Positions 1-6,273 of a stretch of 6,512 bases of DNA are shown in pieces. Numbering within the stretch: the first letter of the stretch is position 1; each line of letters starts with the position of its first letter. The stretch is taken from positions 1-6,512 of the forward strand of contig JBDSYA010000200.1 in assembly GCA_039925865.1 (NCBI GenBank), read 5' to 3'. The position numbers and the translations under genes were made by a program. Source of the stretch: JBDSYA01 sp039925865. GTDB taxonomy: Bacteria > Bacteroidota > Ignavibacteria > Tepidaquicellales > Tepidaquicellaceae. The notes beneath the pieces are model-generated. The model ran no database searches. It was given only the letters and a program-made list of their open reading frames with translations, and was not told where the DNA came from.

Positions 1-1251
1 ACAGAATTAAAAAATCTTATGCTCGACGGGAAGCTTGCTGTAGTTCAAAATGTGGGTTATCCAAATCCTAACTTTTCGCATTTCAGAGCAACTGACATCT
101 GGCATACTGCATCTAACTCAAATCAGGTTTTATCAACAGGTTGGCTGGGAAGATATCTTCACGAAGAATATCCTAATTATCCTAATTCTATTCCTGTTGA
201 TCCGATGTCAATTCAGATCGGAACGAATGCTGATCTTTCATTGATATCACAGGTTGGAAATATGTCTCTGACATTTCAGGACCCTAATCAATTTTATCAG
301 CTTGTTCAGGGCAGTAGTTATGCCGGTTACGAAAGAGTGAAAACTCTCGCAGGTGAAGAATTGAATTTCACAAGAAAAGTTGCAGCTGATTCTCTTCAGT
401 ATGCAACTCGAGTAAAAGCCGCTGCTGACAACGGCCAGAATCTTGCGACCTATCCGGCAAATAATAAGCTTGCTGACCAGTTGAAAATTGTGTCTAAATT
501 AATTGACGGAGGTTTGCAGACAAGATTATATGTTGTTTCAATGGGTGGATTCGATACACACTCAAATCAATTGACATCTCATCAGAATTTAATGAATAGT
601 CTTAACGGCGCGATATCAGCATTCATGCAGGATCTTCAGCTTAACAATATTAATAACAGAGTGGTTGGAATGACAATGTCGGAATTTGGAAGAAGAGTAA
701 ATGAAAACGGTAGTTCAGGTACTGATCACGGTACAGCAGCACCGTTGATCTTATTTGGCGACCTTGTCAATGAAGGTGTTTATGGAAATAATCCCGATCT
801 TTTAAATTTAGTAAATAATAATTTAGTGCACCAATACGATTACCGGCAGATCTATGCTTCTGTTCTGAAGCAGCTTTTTGCTACTAGTGATACTGAACTT
901 TTAAATGTATTGCTCAGTCCTTTCAGCACGCTGCCTTTGATTGTTCCTCAGCAGTCGATGCCCGGTAAAAATCAAAGCAGTGATTTTGCATTAAGTCAGA
1001 ATTTCCCCAATCCATTTAATCCCGCAACAAAGATCTCTTATAAATTAAACAAAGATTCTTATGCTTCATTGAAAGTTTACGATACGTCAGGAAGAGTTGT
1101 CCAGACTTTGGTTGACGGTTACAAATCAGCAGGACAATATTCCGTGACATTTGATATTTCGGGAAGCTCCAATTTATCCAGCGGAATTTATTTTTATAAG
1201 TTCAAAGCGGAAGGATTTGAGGATACAAAGAAGATGATGCTGGTGAAGTAA
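1..1251 (+). CDS. DUF1501 family protein with T9SS type A C-terminal sorting domain (5' partial)
   Basis: The reading frame is open from base 1, so the ATG at 19 is internal and the true start lies left of the window; 416 residues are visible. The body matches my memory of DUF1501, a family related to the alkaline phosphatase/sulfatase fold. Recognisable motifs are GKLAVVQ-VGYPNPN-SHFR (28-87), STGWLGRYL (about 136-162), GGFDTH (547-561), SEFGRR (679-696) and TDHGTA (721-738); the DTH and DHG residues are likely metal ligands by family analogy. A proline-rich linker near 940-984 leads to a T9SS type A sorting domain (about 985-1248) with SQNFPNPFNP and the ending KKMMLVK. The protein is therefore probably exported by Sec (signal peptide not in view) and then by T9SS to the cell surface or outside. 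The substrate is unknown. In related genomes DUF1501 genes often follow a DUF1800 gene, which would lie upstream here. Family call firm; enzymatic role unproven. Confidence 0.88.
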   Translation, partial: TELKNLMLDGKLAVVQNVGYPNPNFSHFRATDIWHTASNSNQVLSTGWLGRYLHEEYPNYPNSIPVDPMSIQIGTNADLSLISQVGNMSLTFQDPNQFYQLVQGSSYAGYERVKTLAGEELNFTRKVAADSLQYATRVKAAADNGQNLATYPANNKLADQLKIVSKLIDGGLQTRLYVVSMGGFDTHSNQLTSHQNLMNSLNGAISAFMQDLQLNNINNRVVGMTMSEFGRRVNENGSSGTDHGTAAPLILFGDLVNEGVYGNNPDLLNLVNNNLVHQYDYRQIYASVLKQLFATSDTELLNVLLSPFSTLPLIVPQQSMPGKNQSSDFALSQNFPNPFNPATKISYKLNKDSYASLKVYDTSGRVVQTLVDGYKSAGQYSVTFDISGSSNLSSGIYFYKFKAEGFEDTKKMMLVK

Positions 1252-1289
1252 ATTTTTAAATTATAAATTTTAAATTTTATATTAATTTT

Positions 1290-1382
1290 TTGAAGAGAAT
1301 TATAATTATAGTTTTCTCATTTGGATTTGTTTTAATTTTTTCAGATTCTTTCGCCCAAAGAATTTTATTCCAATTCGTTTAA
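1290..1382 (+). pseudogene. Orphan signal-peptide fragment: truncated copy of the start of the gene at 5331
   Basis: A TTG-initiated 30-codon frame encodes a Sec signal peptide of the form MKRIIIIVFSFGFVLIFSDS, followed by FAQRILFQFV and TAA at 1380-1382. Bases 1290-1373 match 5331-5414 at 79 of 84 positions by hand alignment, with no gaps. Three of the five differences are synonymous; two change a residue (I/S at codon 4, F/L at codon 11). Similarity ends abruptly after the shared RILFQ codons. It also continues weakly upstream through the AT-rich spacer to the stop codon of the preceding sorting-domain gene in both places. I read it as the left-over 5' end of a choice-of-anchor J paralogue, or the footprint of a recombination event. 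An expressed 30-residue peptide is possible but unsupported, since there is no Shine-Dalgarno sequence. Confidence 0.8.
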
Positions 1383-1459
1383 AGTAAAATGTAATTGTAT
1401 CTCAAAATGATTTGGATTAAGTTTTACTTACTTCCAAAAAACTAATCAATGAACACACG

Positions 1460-2728
1460 ATGAAGTCTTTTAAAGTCAATTGTATAATAACATCAACTCT
1501 CCTTTCATTAATTTTTCTTTCTAAGATTTCATTTGGACAATGGACAATCCAACAAATAGCGCCTAACTTTATTATTTACGATGTCCGTTTTATTGATAAA
1601 TATACAGGTTGGGTTTGCGGAGATGACAGGATATTTAAAACCACTAATGGTGGAACGAACTGGATTGAACAAGCAAATCCGGCACAGAGTATAATTTTTC
1701 AAATATTTCCGGTAAATGAGAACGTCGTTTATTCTGCGGGATATTGCACAATACTAAAGACAACAAACGGCGGGGATAACTGGCTGCCGATAAGGATTGG
1801 TTCACTTCCATGTTCAGAGCTTCCTCTATTGAGAGGTCTATGGTTTATAAATCAAGACACAGGATGGTTTTGTAGTGACAGGGGATATGTTTTAAGAACA
1901 TTGGATGGCTGTAATTCATTTGATTCAATCCCGGTTGACGATGCTCTTTATGATATACATTTTAAAAATTTTACGACAGGAATTGCCTCCAGCGGAGGAA
2001 GAACATTCAGAACAACAAGCTCAGGCTTGAACTGGTATGAAATACCGCTGCCTCACGGACCAGCAATACCCGATAATTACACAGTAACATTTGTCGGAGA
2101 TACAGGTTGGACAGCAGGATCAACTAATTCAGTTTATAAAACTACAAATTATGGCATAAGTTGGGATAGTATAAGCTACATACCAAATTTGCATTCCGAT
2201 ACCAGGAGTGTCGAATTCTCGAGTTCCATGACAGGTTATATTGGTTGTTACGGTAGAAAAATATTTAAGTCGACAAACGGAGGTTTCAATTGGATTAACA
2301 TGCTTACGGAAAACTATGGTCCAGCAACTTATTCGTCTATTTATGCATTCGATGACAATACAGTATGGGCAGGAGGAGGATATGGATTCATATTGCATAC
2401 AACCAATGGAGGCGGATTAATTTTAGGAATTAATGAATCAAATATAGAAATTCCAAAAGTTTATAAACTATTTCAAAATTATCCAAATCCATTTAACCCT
2501 ATGACAGATATTAGTTACCAGCTACCATTTATGGGGCATACGTTACTTAAAATTTATAACGTACTCGGGACGGAAGTAGCGACGTTAGTCAATGAAATAC
2601 AAATAGCGGGAATTTATAAGTATCAATTTTCGACAGCTAACTATAAACTATCAAGCGGTACTTATTTTTATCAAATGAAAGTTAATGGGCAGATATTATC
2701 AACAAAGAAAATGCTACACATAAAGTAA
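1460..2728 (+). CDS. Secreted YCF48/BNR-like beta-propeller protein with T9SS type A sorting domain
   Basis: The product has 422 residues. Residues 1-27 form a signal peptide (basic MKSFK start, hydrophobic 8-20, likely cleavage near ISFG-Q), which supports the ATG at 1460. Residues 37-320 hold seven propeller repeats. Each has a strand with a TGW-like motif followed by an Asp-box-like turn: TTNGGTNW 61-68, TTNGGDNW 101-108, TLDGCNSF 147-154, TTSSGLNW 185-192, TTNYGISW 228-235, STNGGFNW 271-278 and TTNGGG 314-319. This is the pattern of YCF48/photosystem II assembly factor-like and BNR/sialidase-type propellers; here it is probably a binding scaffold, as no sialidase active site is recognisable. 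Residues 334-422 are the T9SS tail, with FQNYPNPFNP at 338-347. The protein is therefore predicted to be surface-exposed or released. No Shine-Dalgarno sequence precedes it. The ligand is unknown; several Cys residues (53, 96, 118, 138, 151, 263) could form disulfides. Confidence 0.88.
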   Translation: MKSFKVNCIITSTLLSLIFLSKISFGQWTIQQIAPNFIIYDVRFIDKYTGWVCGDDRIFKTTNGGTNWIEQANPAQSIIFQIFPVNENVVYSAGYCTILKTTNGGDNWLPIRIGSLPCSELPLLRGLWFINQDTGWFCSDRGYVLRTLDGCNSFDSIPVDDALYDIHFKNFTTGIASSGGRTFRTTSSGLNWYEIPLPHGPAIPDNYTVTFVGDTGWTAGSTNSVYKTTNYGISWDSISYIPNLHSDTRSVEFSSSMTGYIGCYGRKIFKSTNGGFNWINMLTENYGPATYSSIYAFDDNTVWAGGGYGFILHTTNGGGLILGINESNIEIPKVYKLFQNYPNPFNPMTDISYQLPFMGHTLLKIYNVLGTEVATLVNEIQIAGIYKYQFSTANYKLSSGTYFYQMKVNGQILSTKKMLHIK

Positions 2729-2750
2729 TTTTATAAAAAATTAATTTTAA

Positions 2751-2755
2751 AGGAG
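2751..2755 (+). promoter_or_regulatory. Shine-Dalgarno sequence for the original protease start
   Basis: AGGAG lies eight bases before the ATG at 2764, a canonical spacing. It is the only clear Shine-Dalgarno element before a start in this window; the starts at 1460 and 5331 have only A/T-rich leaders. It marks 2764 as the ancestral start of the M6 protease gene, although that frame now stops after five codons (TAA 2779-2781). Confidence 0.7.
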
Positions 2756-2815
2756 AAGAAAAAATGAAAGCCATTAAGTAATTAATTGTTCTTGCTTTTA
2801 TTCTCATAAAGCTTT

Positions 2816-3370
2816 TTGCTGATTTTTGCGTTTTGTCAGGATAATTATGATGGGTGTGGAACACAGATACTTTCCAATGAGTCTCCAAACCCATCTACAT
2901 TCATCGGAGGAAAATATAAACCGGAGAGATCAAATATAGGTAATCCTTCCTCGGCAAATGATTATTTCCCAATTCTTATTGTTTTTGTTCAATTTCAAGG
3001 CGAGCCTTATTTAGTCTCAAGTAATATAAACGCATGGCCGTCTATGCAAGCCCCTAACTATATAAACCGGGTAATTTCTAATTCGAGAATCTCTAGTTCA
3101 GAATGGTGGAATTCATACAATGGTTACGACATAAGTGATTACTGGCATGAATTTTCTCGCGGCAAACTTCATGTCAGAGGAAGAGTGGAGTCAGTAATTT
3201 TAAATGAATCTATACAATGGTATGAAAATAATGGGGGCATGGAAAAAGTAAATCGCGATGTTTATGATATTTTAGTCACAAGATTATTATCCGATTGGCC
3301 AATATTTGACCACTGGAATACAATTCGGACGGTAACTTCAGTCCCCAATCTGATGGGAGAGTGGATATGA
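2816..3370 (+). CDS. M6-type metalloprotease, N-terminal fragment
   Basis: This is the N-terminal piece of the interrupted protease, 184 residues if begun at the TTG at 2816. That start is only a fallback: the frame is closed upstream by TAA at 2807-2809, while the natural start with its ribosome site is at 2764 in another frame. The first residues (LLIFAFC-QD) look like the end of a signal peptide. The stretch FPILIVFVQFQGE, then DISDYWHEFSRGKLHVRG, is the usual opening of M6/immune inhibitor A-like peptidases, where a secreted protease names its strand and helix before the zinc site. True homology ends at HWN (about 3319). The last 17 residues (TIRTVTSVPNLMGEWI and neighbours) are out of frame and end at TGA 3368-3370. 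It overlaps the next frame by ten bases. Alone it lacks the active site. Confidence 0.75.
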   Translation: MLIFAFCQDNYDGCGTQILSNESPNPSTFIGGKYKPERSNIGNPSSANDYFPILIVFVQFQGEPYLVSSNINAWPSMQAPNYINRVISNSRISSSEWWNSYNGYDISDYWHEFSRGKLHVRGRVESVILNESIQWYENNGGMEKVNRDVYDILVTRLLSDWPIFDHWNTIRTVTSVPNLMGEWI

Positions 3371-5304
3371 TATATATGGTTTTCCGACAGAACAGGGATT
3401 TTTTATTAGGAAGTAATTATGCTGGTCTTAGTTATCTTGGAGGATGTGAAGGTGCTGTTAATAATGAATATACGGTTTATAACAGTGGTGGTACTCAAGT
3501 AAAAATTTACAGCAGCCCAAACACAGTTGATACTTTAATGTTAAAATACGGTTCAGGAGTCAGAATTTTTACGGACAGTACAAATTTAAATAGCCGGCAT
3601 AGATTCTTAGATATTGCTACTCATGAGCATGGGCATTACTTTTTCGGCAATGGTCATAAAAATTATTCCAAAATGTCATACGGAGGGGGGAATCACAGCG
3701 GATGGGAATTCAGTCTGAGTCCGTGGGAATCGATAAAATTAGGATATATTAAACAAAAGATTGTAAATTATTCTAATCCCGTTTTTCATTTGTATGACAT
3801 TTCATCAAGAGGAGGTGTTGGAGGAGATTCGGGACAAGTTTTGCAGGTGCCAATCTCCTCTGATGGTAATCAATTTTTCTTGTTGGCTAATCGAAGGAAA
3901 GTTTCCGATTGGGACCGAAGAATGGGAGGCGATACATTAGCAACCAAAAATTGGGAATATTTGAAAGATTTAAACCCTGAGTACGGAAAAGGATTATATA
4001 TTTATCACATAAAAAAGAATGGATATGCTTTTATTGAAGACTCTGAAAGCGGTGACGCCGATCTTGAATGCGCAGACGGACTTTGGAGCTGGGAATATGC
4101 AGGAGTTTCAAGGCCTCTAGCATTTAAACCGGATAGCACTTTCCCTGTTATGAAAAAAAAATATCCTGCTTATAGTAATGATGTTACTGATCAGAATTGT
4201 GCAGATGAAATGAGTGTCGGATTTAATATGTTGGGAAGATTTAGATTTAATTTATTCAGTCCGGGAAGTTCAGATAATTTTTCATCATCAACAAGAGGAA
4301 CCGCTTCATTATATACTAATAATAATGATTATTGGTACTCTTTTGCTATAATGGGAGACCGCTGGGACGCATGGAACACCGGATACAATGAAGTGTTCTC
4401 TCCATGGTCCAGCCCAAATACAAAAGATACAAATAATAATCAAACAGACATTTATATCTGGTACAGGCATTTTGATAATTCCACAAAAGCAGCAACCATT
4501 GAAGTTTACAGAGTCGGTGAAAACAGTGAAACGGAATTTACAATACTAAGAAAAACTCCACCTTCTCGTCCAATGGGCGTGAGAGTATTAAGTTGCGATT
4601 CAACTCCAACCATAGGAGGTTATCCAAGAATCAAATTAAGATGGTTTCAAAACATGGAACCTGATATGGAATCGGCGGGAAATAAAAAATATAAAATATA
4701 TTGCAATACAAGTATTAACTTGTCAGTCGTTCCTCCCGATGCAATGCAGTATTCGCAAAATTTTTATCAGCTGATTGCCACAGTTACTGTTCCATCCAAT
4801 TCGATTCCAGAATATATAGACAGCTTTAAAATTTCCTCATGCTGGACCCAGGCAGGTATAGCGGATTACAAATATCCAGTCCGATACAGAATCCAGGCAA
4901 TCGATAAATATGATAGTGGATCAGTTCTCTCAGATTTCGCAAAAACCGAAGCTTGGGTAGACGCTGGTGGAGAAATAGGGCCCGATAATATTGTTAATAA
5001 TGAAAATCAGAATACCCCCAAGGAATATAAATTGAGTCAGAACTTTCCTAATCCATTTAATCCTGTAACAAGCATACAGTATGATCTTCCCGTTGATAAC
5101 TTTGTAACCATCAAAGTTTATGATCTGCTTGGTAATGAAGTAATGATACTAGTAAATGAAATCAAAGCTGCAGGAAGTTATATTGTTTCGTTTAACGGAA
5201 ATAATCTTTCAAGCGGAATATATTATTATAAGATCCGGGCATCCGCCCCTTCGGGGAATGCGGGTACTTTTGAGCAAGTAAGAAAAATGATTTTAGTCAA
5301 ATAA
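3361..5304 (+). CDS. M6-type metalloprotease catalytic and C-terminal part with T9SS sorting domain
   Basis: This is the larger fragment of the interrupted protease, 647 residues from the ATG-first frame at 3361; the family match begins earlier in the same frame, at about 3319 (SDGRVDMIYMVFRQN). The zinc motif is HEHGH at residues 88-92 (3622-3636) with G96 and H99, followed by a probable Met-turn at M105 (SKMSYGGG). These are metzincin-like hallmarks of the M6 family, so the catalytic core is intact. Residues about 130-395 form the rest of the peptidase and a Trp-rich beta region. Residues about 401-535 resemble a fibronectin III module (PPSRPMGVRV ... YRIQAIDKYDSG). Residues 556-647 are the T9SS tail with SQNFPNPFNP at 559-568. 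Without the N-terminal piece it has no signal peptide and could not be exported, so it is probably non-functional unless the frameshifts are artefacts. Role if intact: extracellular protein degradation. Confidence 0.85.
   Translation: MDMIYMVFRQNRDFLLGSNYAGLSYLGGCEGAVNNEYTVYNSGGTQVKIYSSPNTVDTLMLKYGSGVRIFTDSTNLNSRHRFLDIATHEHGHYFFGNGHKNYSKMSYGGGNHSGWEFSLSPWESIKLGYIKQKIVNYSNPVFHLYDISSRGGVGGDSGQVLQVPISSDGNQFFLLANRRKVSDWDRRMGGDTLATKNWEYLKDLNPEYGKGLYIYHIKKNGYAFIEDSESGDADLECADGLWSWEYAGVSRPLAFKPDSTFPVMKKKYPAYSNDVTDQNCADEMSVGFNMLGRFRFNLFSPGSSDNFSSSTRGTASLYTNNNDYWYSFAIMGDRWDAWNTGYNEVFSPWSSPNTKDTNNNQTDIYIWYRHFDNSTKAATIEVYRVGENSETEFTILRKTPPSRPMGVRVLSCDSTPTIGGYPRIKLRWFQNMEPDMESAGNKKYKIYCNTSINLSVVPPDAMQYSQNFYQLIATVTVPSNSIPEYIDSFKISSCWTQAGIADYKYPVRYRIQAIDKYDSGSVLSDFAKTEAWVDAGGEIGPDNIVNNENQNTPKEYKLSQNFPNPFNPVTSIQYDLPVDNFVTIKVYDLLGNEVMILVNEIKAAGSYIVSFNGNNLSSGIYYYKIRASAPSGNAGTFEQVRKMILVK
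5235..5264 (+). repeat. GC-rich imperfect hairpin inside the sorting-domain coding region
   Basis: This 30-base stretch has 23 G/C bases in an otherwise AT-rich gene. It contains CCCC (5246-5249), a TTC loop and GGGG (5253-5256), flanked by GCAT (5239-5242) and ATGC (5258-5261). It encodes most of an extra segment, SAPSGNAGT, lying between the penultimate YYYK strand and the terminal FEQVRKMILVK. The other sorting domains in the window have two residues at this position, so about seven residues (21 bases) look inserted in frame. A small palindromic insert is one explanation; ordinary loop variation is the other. Confidence 0.45.
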
Positions 5305-5330
5305 ATATTTTAAATTGTAAAAATTAATTT

Positions 5331-5414
5331 TTGAAAAGAAGTATAATTATAGTTTTTTCATTAGGATTTGTTTTAATTTTTTCAGATTCTTTTGCCCAAA
5401 GAATTTTATTCCAA
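5331..5414 (+). repeat. Intact partner of the 84-bp direct repeat (signal-peptide region)
   Basis: This segment is the functional counterpart of 1290-1373: same orientation, 79 of 84 bases identical, start-to-start distance 4041 bp. The preceding spacers (1249-1289 and 5302-5330) are also alike, both beginning TAAAT at the stop codon of a sorting-domain gene and ending ATTAATTTTT before the TTG. The left spacer carries about 13 additional A/T bases. The pair brackets the propeller and protease genes. Confidence 0.8.
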
Positions 5415-6266
5415 TCCGACTTTGAAAATTTAAATTTCACCAACACCGACAGTCTGCCACAGGGTTGGGCGAAGCTTGATGCAGACAGTAATTTTTTTGG
5501 AAGAGGAAAAAGCTGGGCTGTCAGAGATACTAATCAGATCTTAGGCGGCGACACAGTTGTCAACAGGCCGCATTCTCACAGCGGTAGGAAGTCGCTTCAC
5601 ATTTCTTGGTTCGCAGGTAAAGGCGGCAGCTATGAAAGCGACGACTGGGTCTGGACTGACAGTCTTAACATACAAAGTGGTGACAGCCTGGGATTTTGGG
5701 CGCTGCTGGGAAATACTGAAGGAATTTCTTTTTACGTGGATTCACTTCAGATATGGATCTGCAGTTTACAAGATCCGGCTTCGGCAACTAATCACATTAC
5801 TACAATTAAAAGTAATCTTGATACAACGATCAATGTCTGGACTGAACATAAGTTTGATCTTTCACAGTTTTCCGGACAAAAAATTTATATAGGTTTCAGA
5901 TATTATATACCTGTTATCGAAGCTCTTTGGTGTAATATAGATGATATGATCATTGGAAACAGAACCCCTGTGGGAATTAACCAAATCGGAATTAATATTC
6001 CTTCCGAATATTATTTGTCTCAGAACTATCCGAATCCATTTAACCCCATTACTCATTTGGAATTTGGGATTTCCAAATTGGAATTTGTATCGTTAAAGAT
6101 TTTTAATGTACAGGGGAAAGAAGTTGTGGAGCTTTTAAATGAAAACAAATTACCGGGAAATTATACAGTTGAATTTAATGGTGAAAATCTGCCAAGCGGA
6201 ATTTATTTTTACACATTGAAAGCCGGGAATTTTTCAGAATCTAAAAAACTGATCCTGACAAAATAA
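5331..6266 (+). CDS. Choice-of-anchor J / cleaved-adhesin-like secreted protein with T9SS type A sorting domain
   Basis: The product has 311 residues from a TTG at 5331. This start is chosen because it yields a good signal peptide at once: MKRS, hydrophobic 5-17, then SDSFA with cleavage near residue 22-23. The same TTG is conserved in the orphan copy at 1290. Residues about 25-209 form a jelly-roll, carbohydrate-binding-like domain of the choice-of-anchor J/cleaved adhesin type: LFQSDFE, LPQGW (42-46), SWAV, SDDWVWTD (103-110), SLGFWA (119-124), DLSQFSGQKIYIGFRY (176-191) and IDDMIIG (203-209). Acidic residues at 104-105 and 204-205 may bind calcium, as is usual for such folds. The T9SS tail spans 227-311, with SQNYPNPFNP at 230-239. 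It follows the protease by 26 bases and may be co-transcribed. Likely a surface-bound or released adhesin or accessory module; the ligand is unknown. Confidence 0.85.
   Translation: MKRSIIIVFSLGFVLIFSDSFAQRILFQSDFENLNFTNTDSLPQGWAKLDADSNFFGRGKSWAVRDTNQILGGDTVVNRPHSHSGRKSLHISWFAGKGGSYESDDWVWTDSLNIQSGDSLGFWALLGNTEGISFYVDSLQIWICSLQDPASATNHITTIKSNLDTTINVWTEHKFDLSQFSGQKIYIGFRYYIPVIEALWCNIDDMIIGNRTPVGINQIGINIPSEYYLSQNYPNPFNPITHLEFGISKLEFVSLKIFNVQGKEVVELLNENKLPGNYTVEFNGENLPSGIYFYTLKAGNFSESKKLILTK
6057..6087 (+). repeat. Short direct and inverted repeat in the sorting-domain coding region
   Basis: TTGGAATTTG occurs at 6057-6066 and again at 6078-6087, giving the peptide echo LEF-GISK-LEF. Between them TTCCAA (6071-6076) pairs with the TTGGAA on either side; 6071-6083 is a near-perfect palindrome with one central base. 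It sits just after PNPFNP, where the other tails read ISYKL, ISYQL and IQYDL. It probably arose by local slippage; no function is implied. Confidence 0.5.
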
Positions 6267-6273
6267 TTTTATA

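Larger units (their letters stand above)
2764..5304 (+). pseudogene. Broken M6-type secreted metalloprotease gene with T9SS tail (combined view)
   Basis: Read across its lesions, this is one gene of roughly 845 codons: signal peptide, M6 (immune inhibitor A-like) peptidase domain, fibronectin III-like region, T9SS sorting domain. Lesion 1: the frame from the ATG at 2764 reads MKAIK then TAA (2779-2781), then the hydrophobic LIVLAFILIK. Lesion 2: a +1 shift is needed near the T run at 2813-2817 to reach LLIFAFCQDNYDG in the downstream frame. Lesion 3: at 3319 one base is missing. The upstream frame gives IFDHWN and the downstream frame continues YNSDGNFSPQSDGRVDMIYM, so an ancestral AATTAC reduced to AATAC explains it. 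No further stop occurs in the remaining 661 codons, so the damage is recent, or partly sequencing or assembly error. The slip site does not look like a programmed frameshift heptamer. The propeller gene lies 35 bases upstream of the ATG. Confidence 0.78.

Noticed and set aside
1252..1289. A/T-only inverted repeats after the DUF1501 gene as a terminator
   Set aside because: Pairing such as AAATT-ATA-AATTT is made of A/T only and is weak. Similar tracts occur in every spacer here, so a terminator call is not supported.
1383..1459. Promoter for the propeller gene of the Bacteroidota type (TTTG, about 17-20 bases, TAnnTTTG)
   Set aside because: A TTTG exists at 1411-1414, but no matching TAnnTTTG box lies at the right distance.
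2129..2398. 89-codon minus-strand open frame inside the propeller gene
   Set aside because: It is antisense to a gene with clear domain repeats and a sorting tail; its translation shows no recognisable motif or signal.
2682..2894. 70-codon minus-strand open frame across the start of the protease
   Set aside because: It overlaps the propeller tail, the ribosome site and the signal-peptide region of the protease. The hydrophobic run in it arises from the AT-rich leader read backwards.
3310..3370. Programmed -1 ribosomal frameshift joining the two protease fragments
   Set aside because: The shift point around GGAATACAATT has no slippery heptamer of the X-XXY-YYZ kind and no evident downstream hairpin. 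A simple one-base deletion explains it better.
5557..5892. 111-codon plus-strand open frame inside the choice-of-anchor J gene
   Set aside because: It lies wholly within a well-supported gene in another frame and has no domain match that I recognise.
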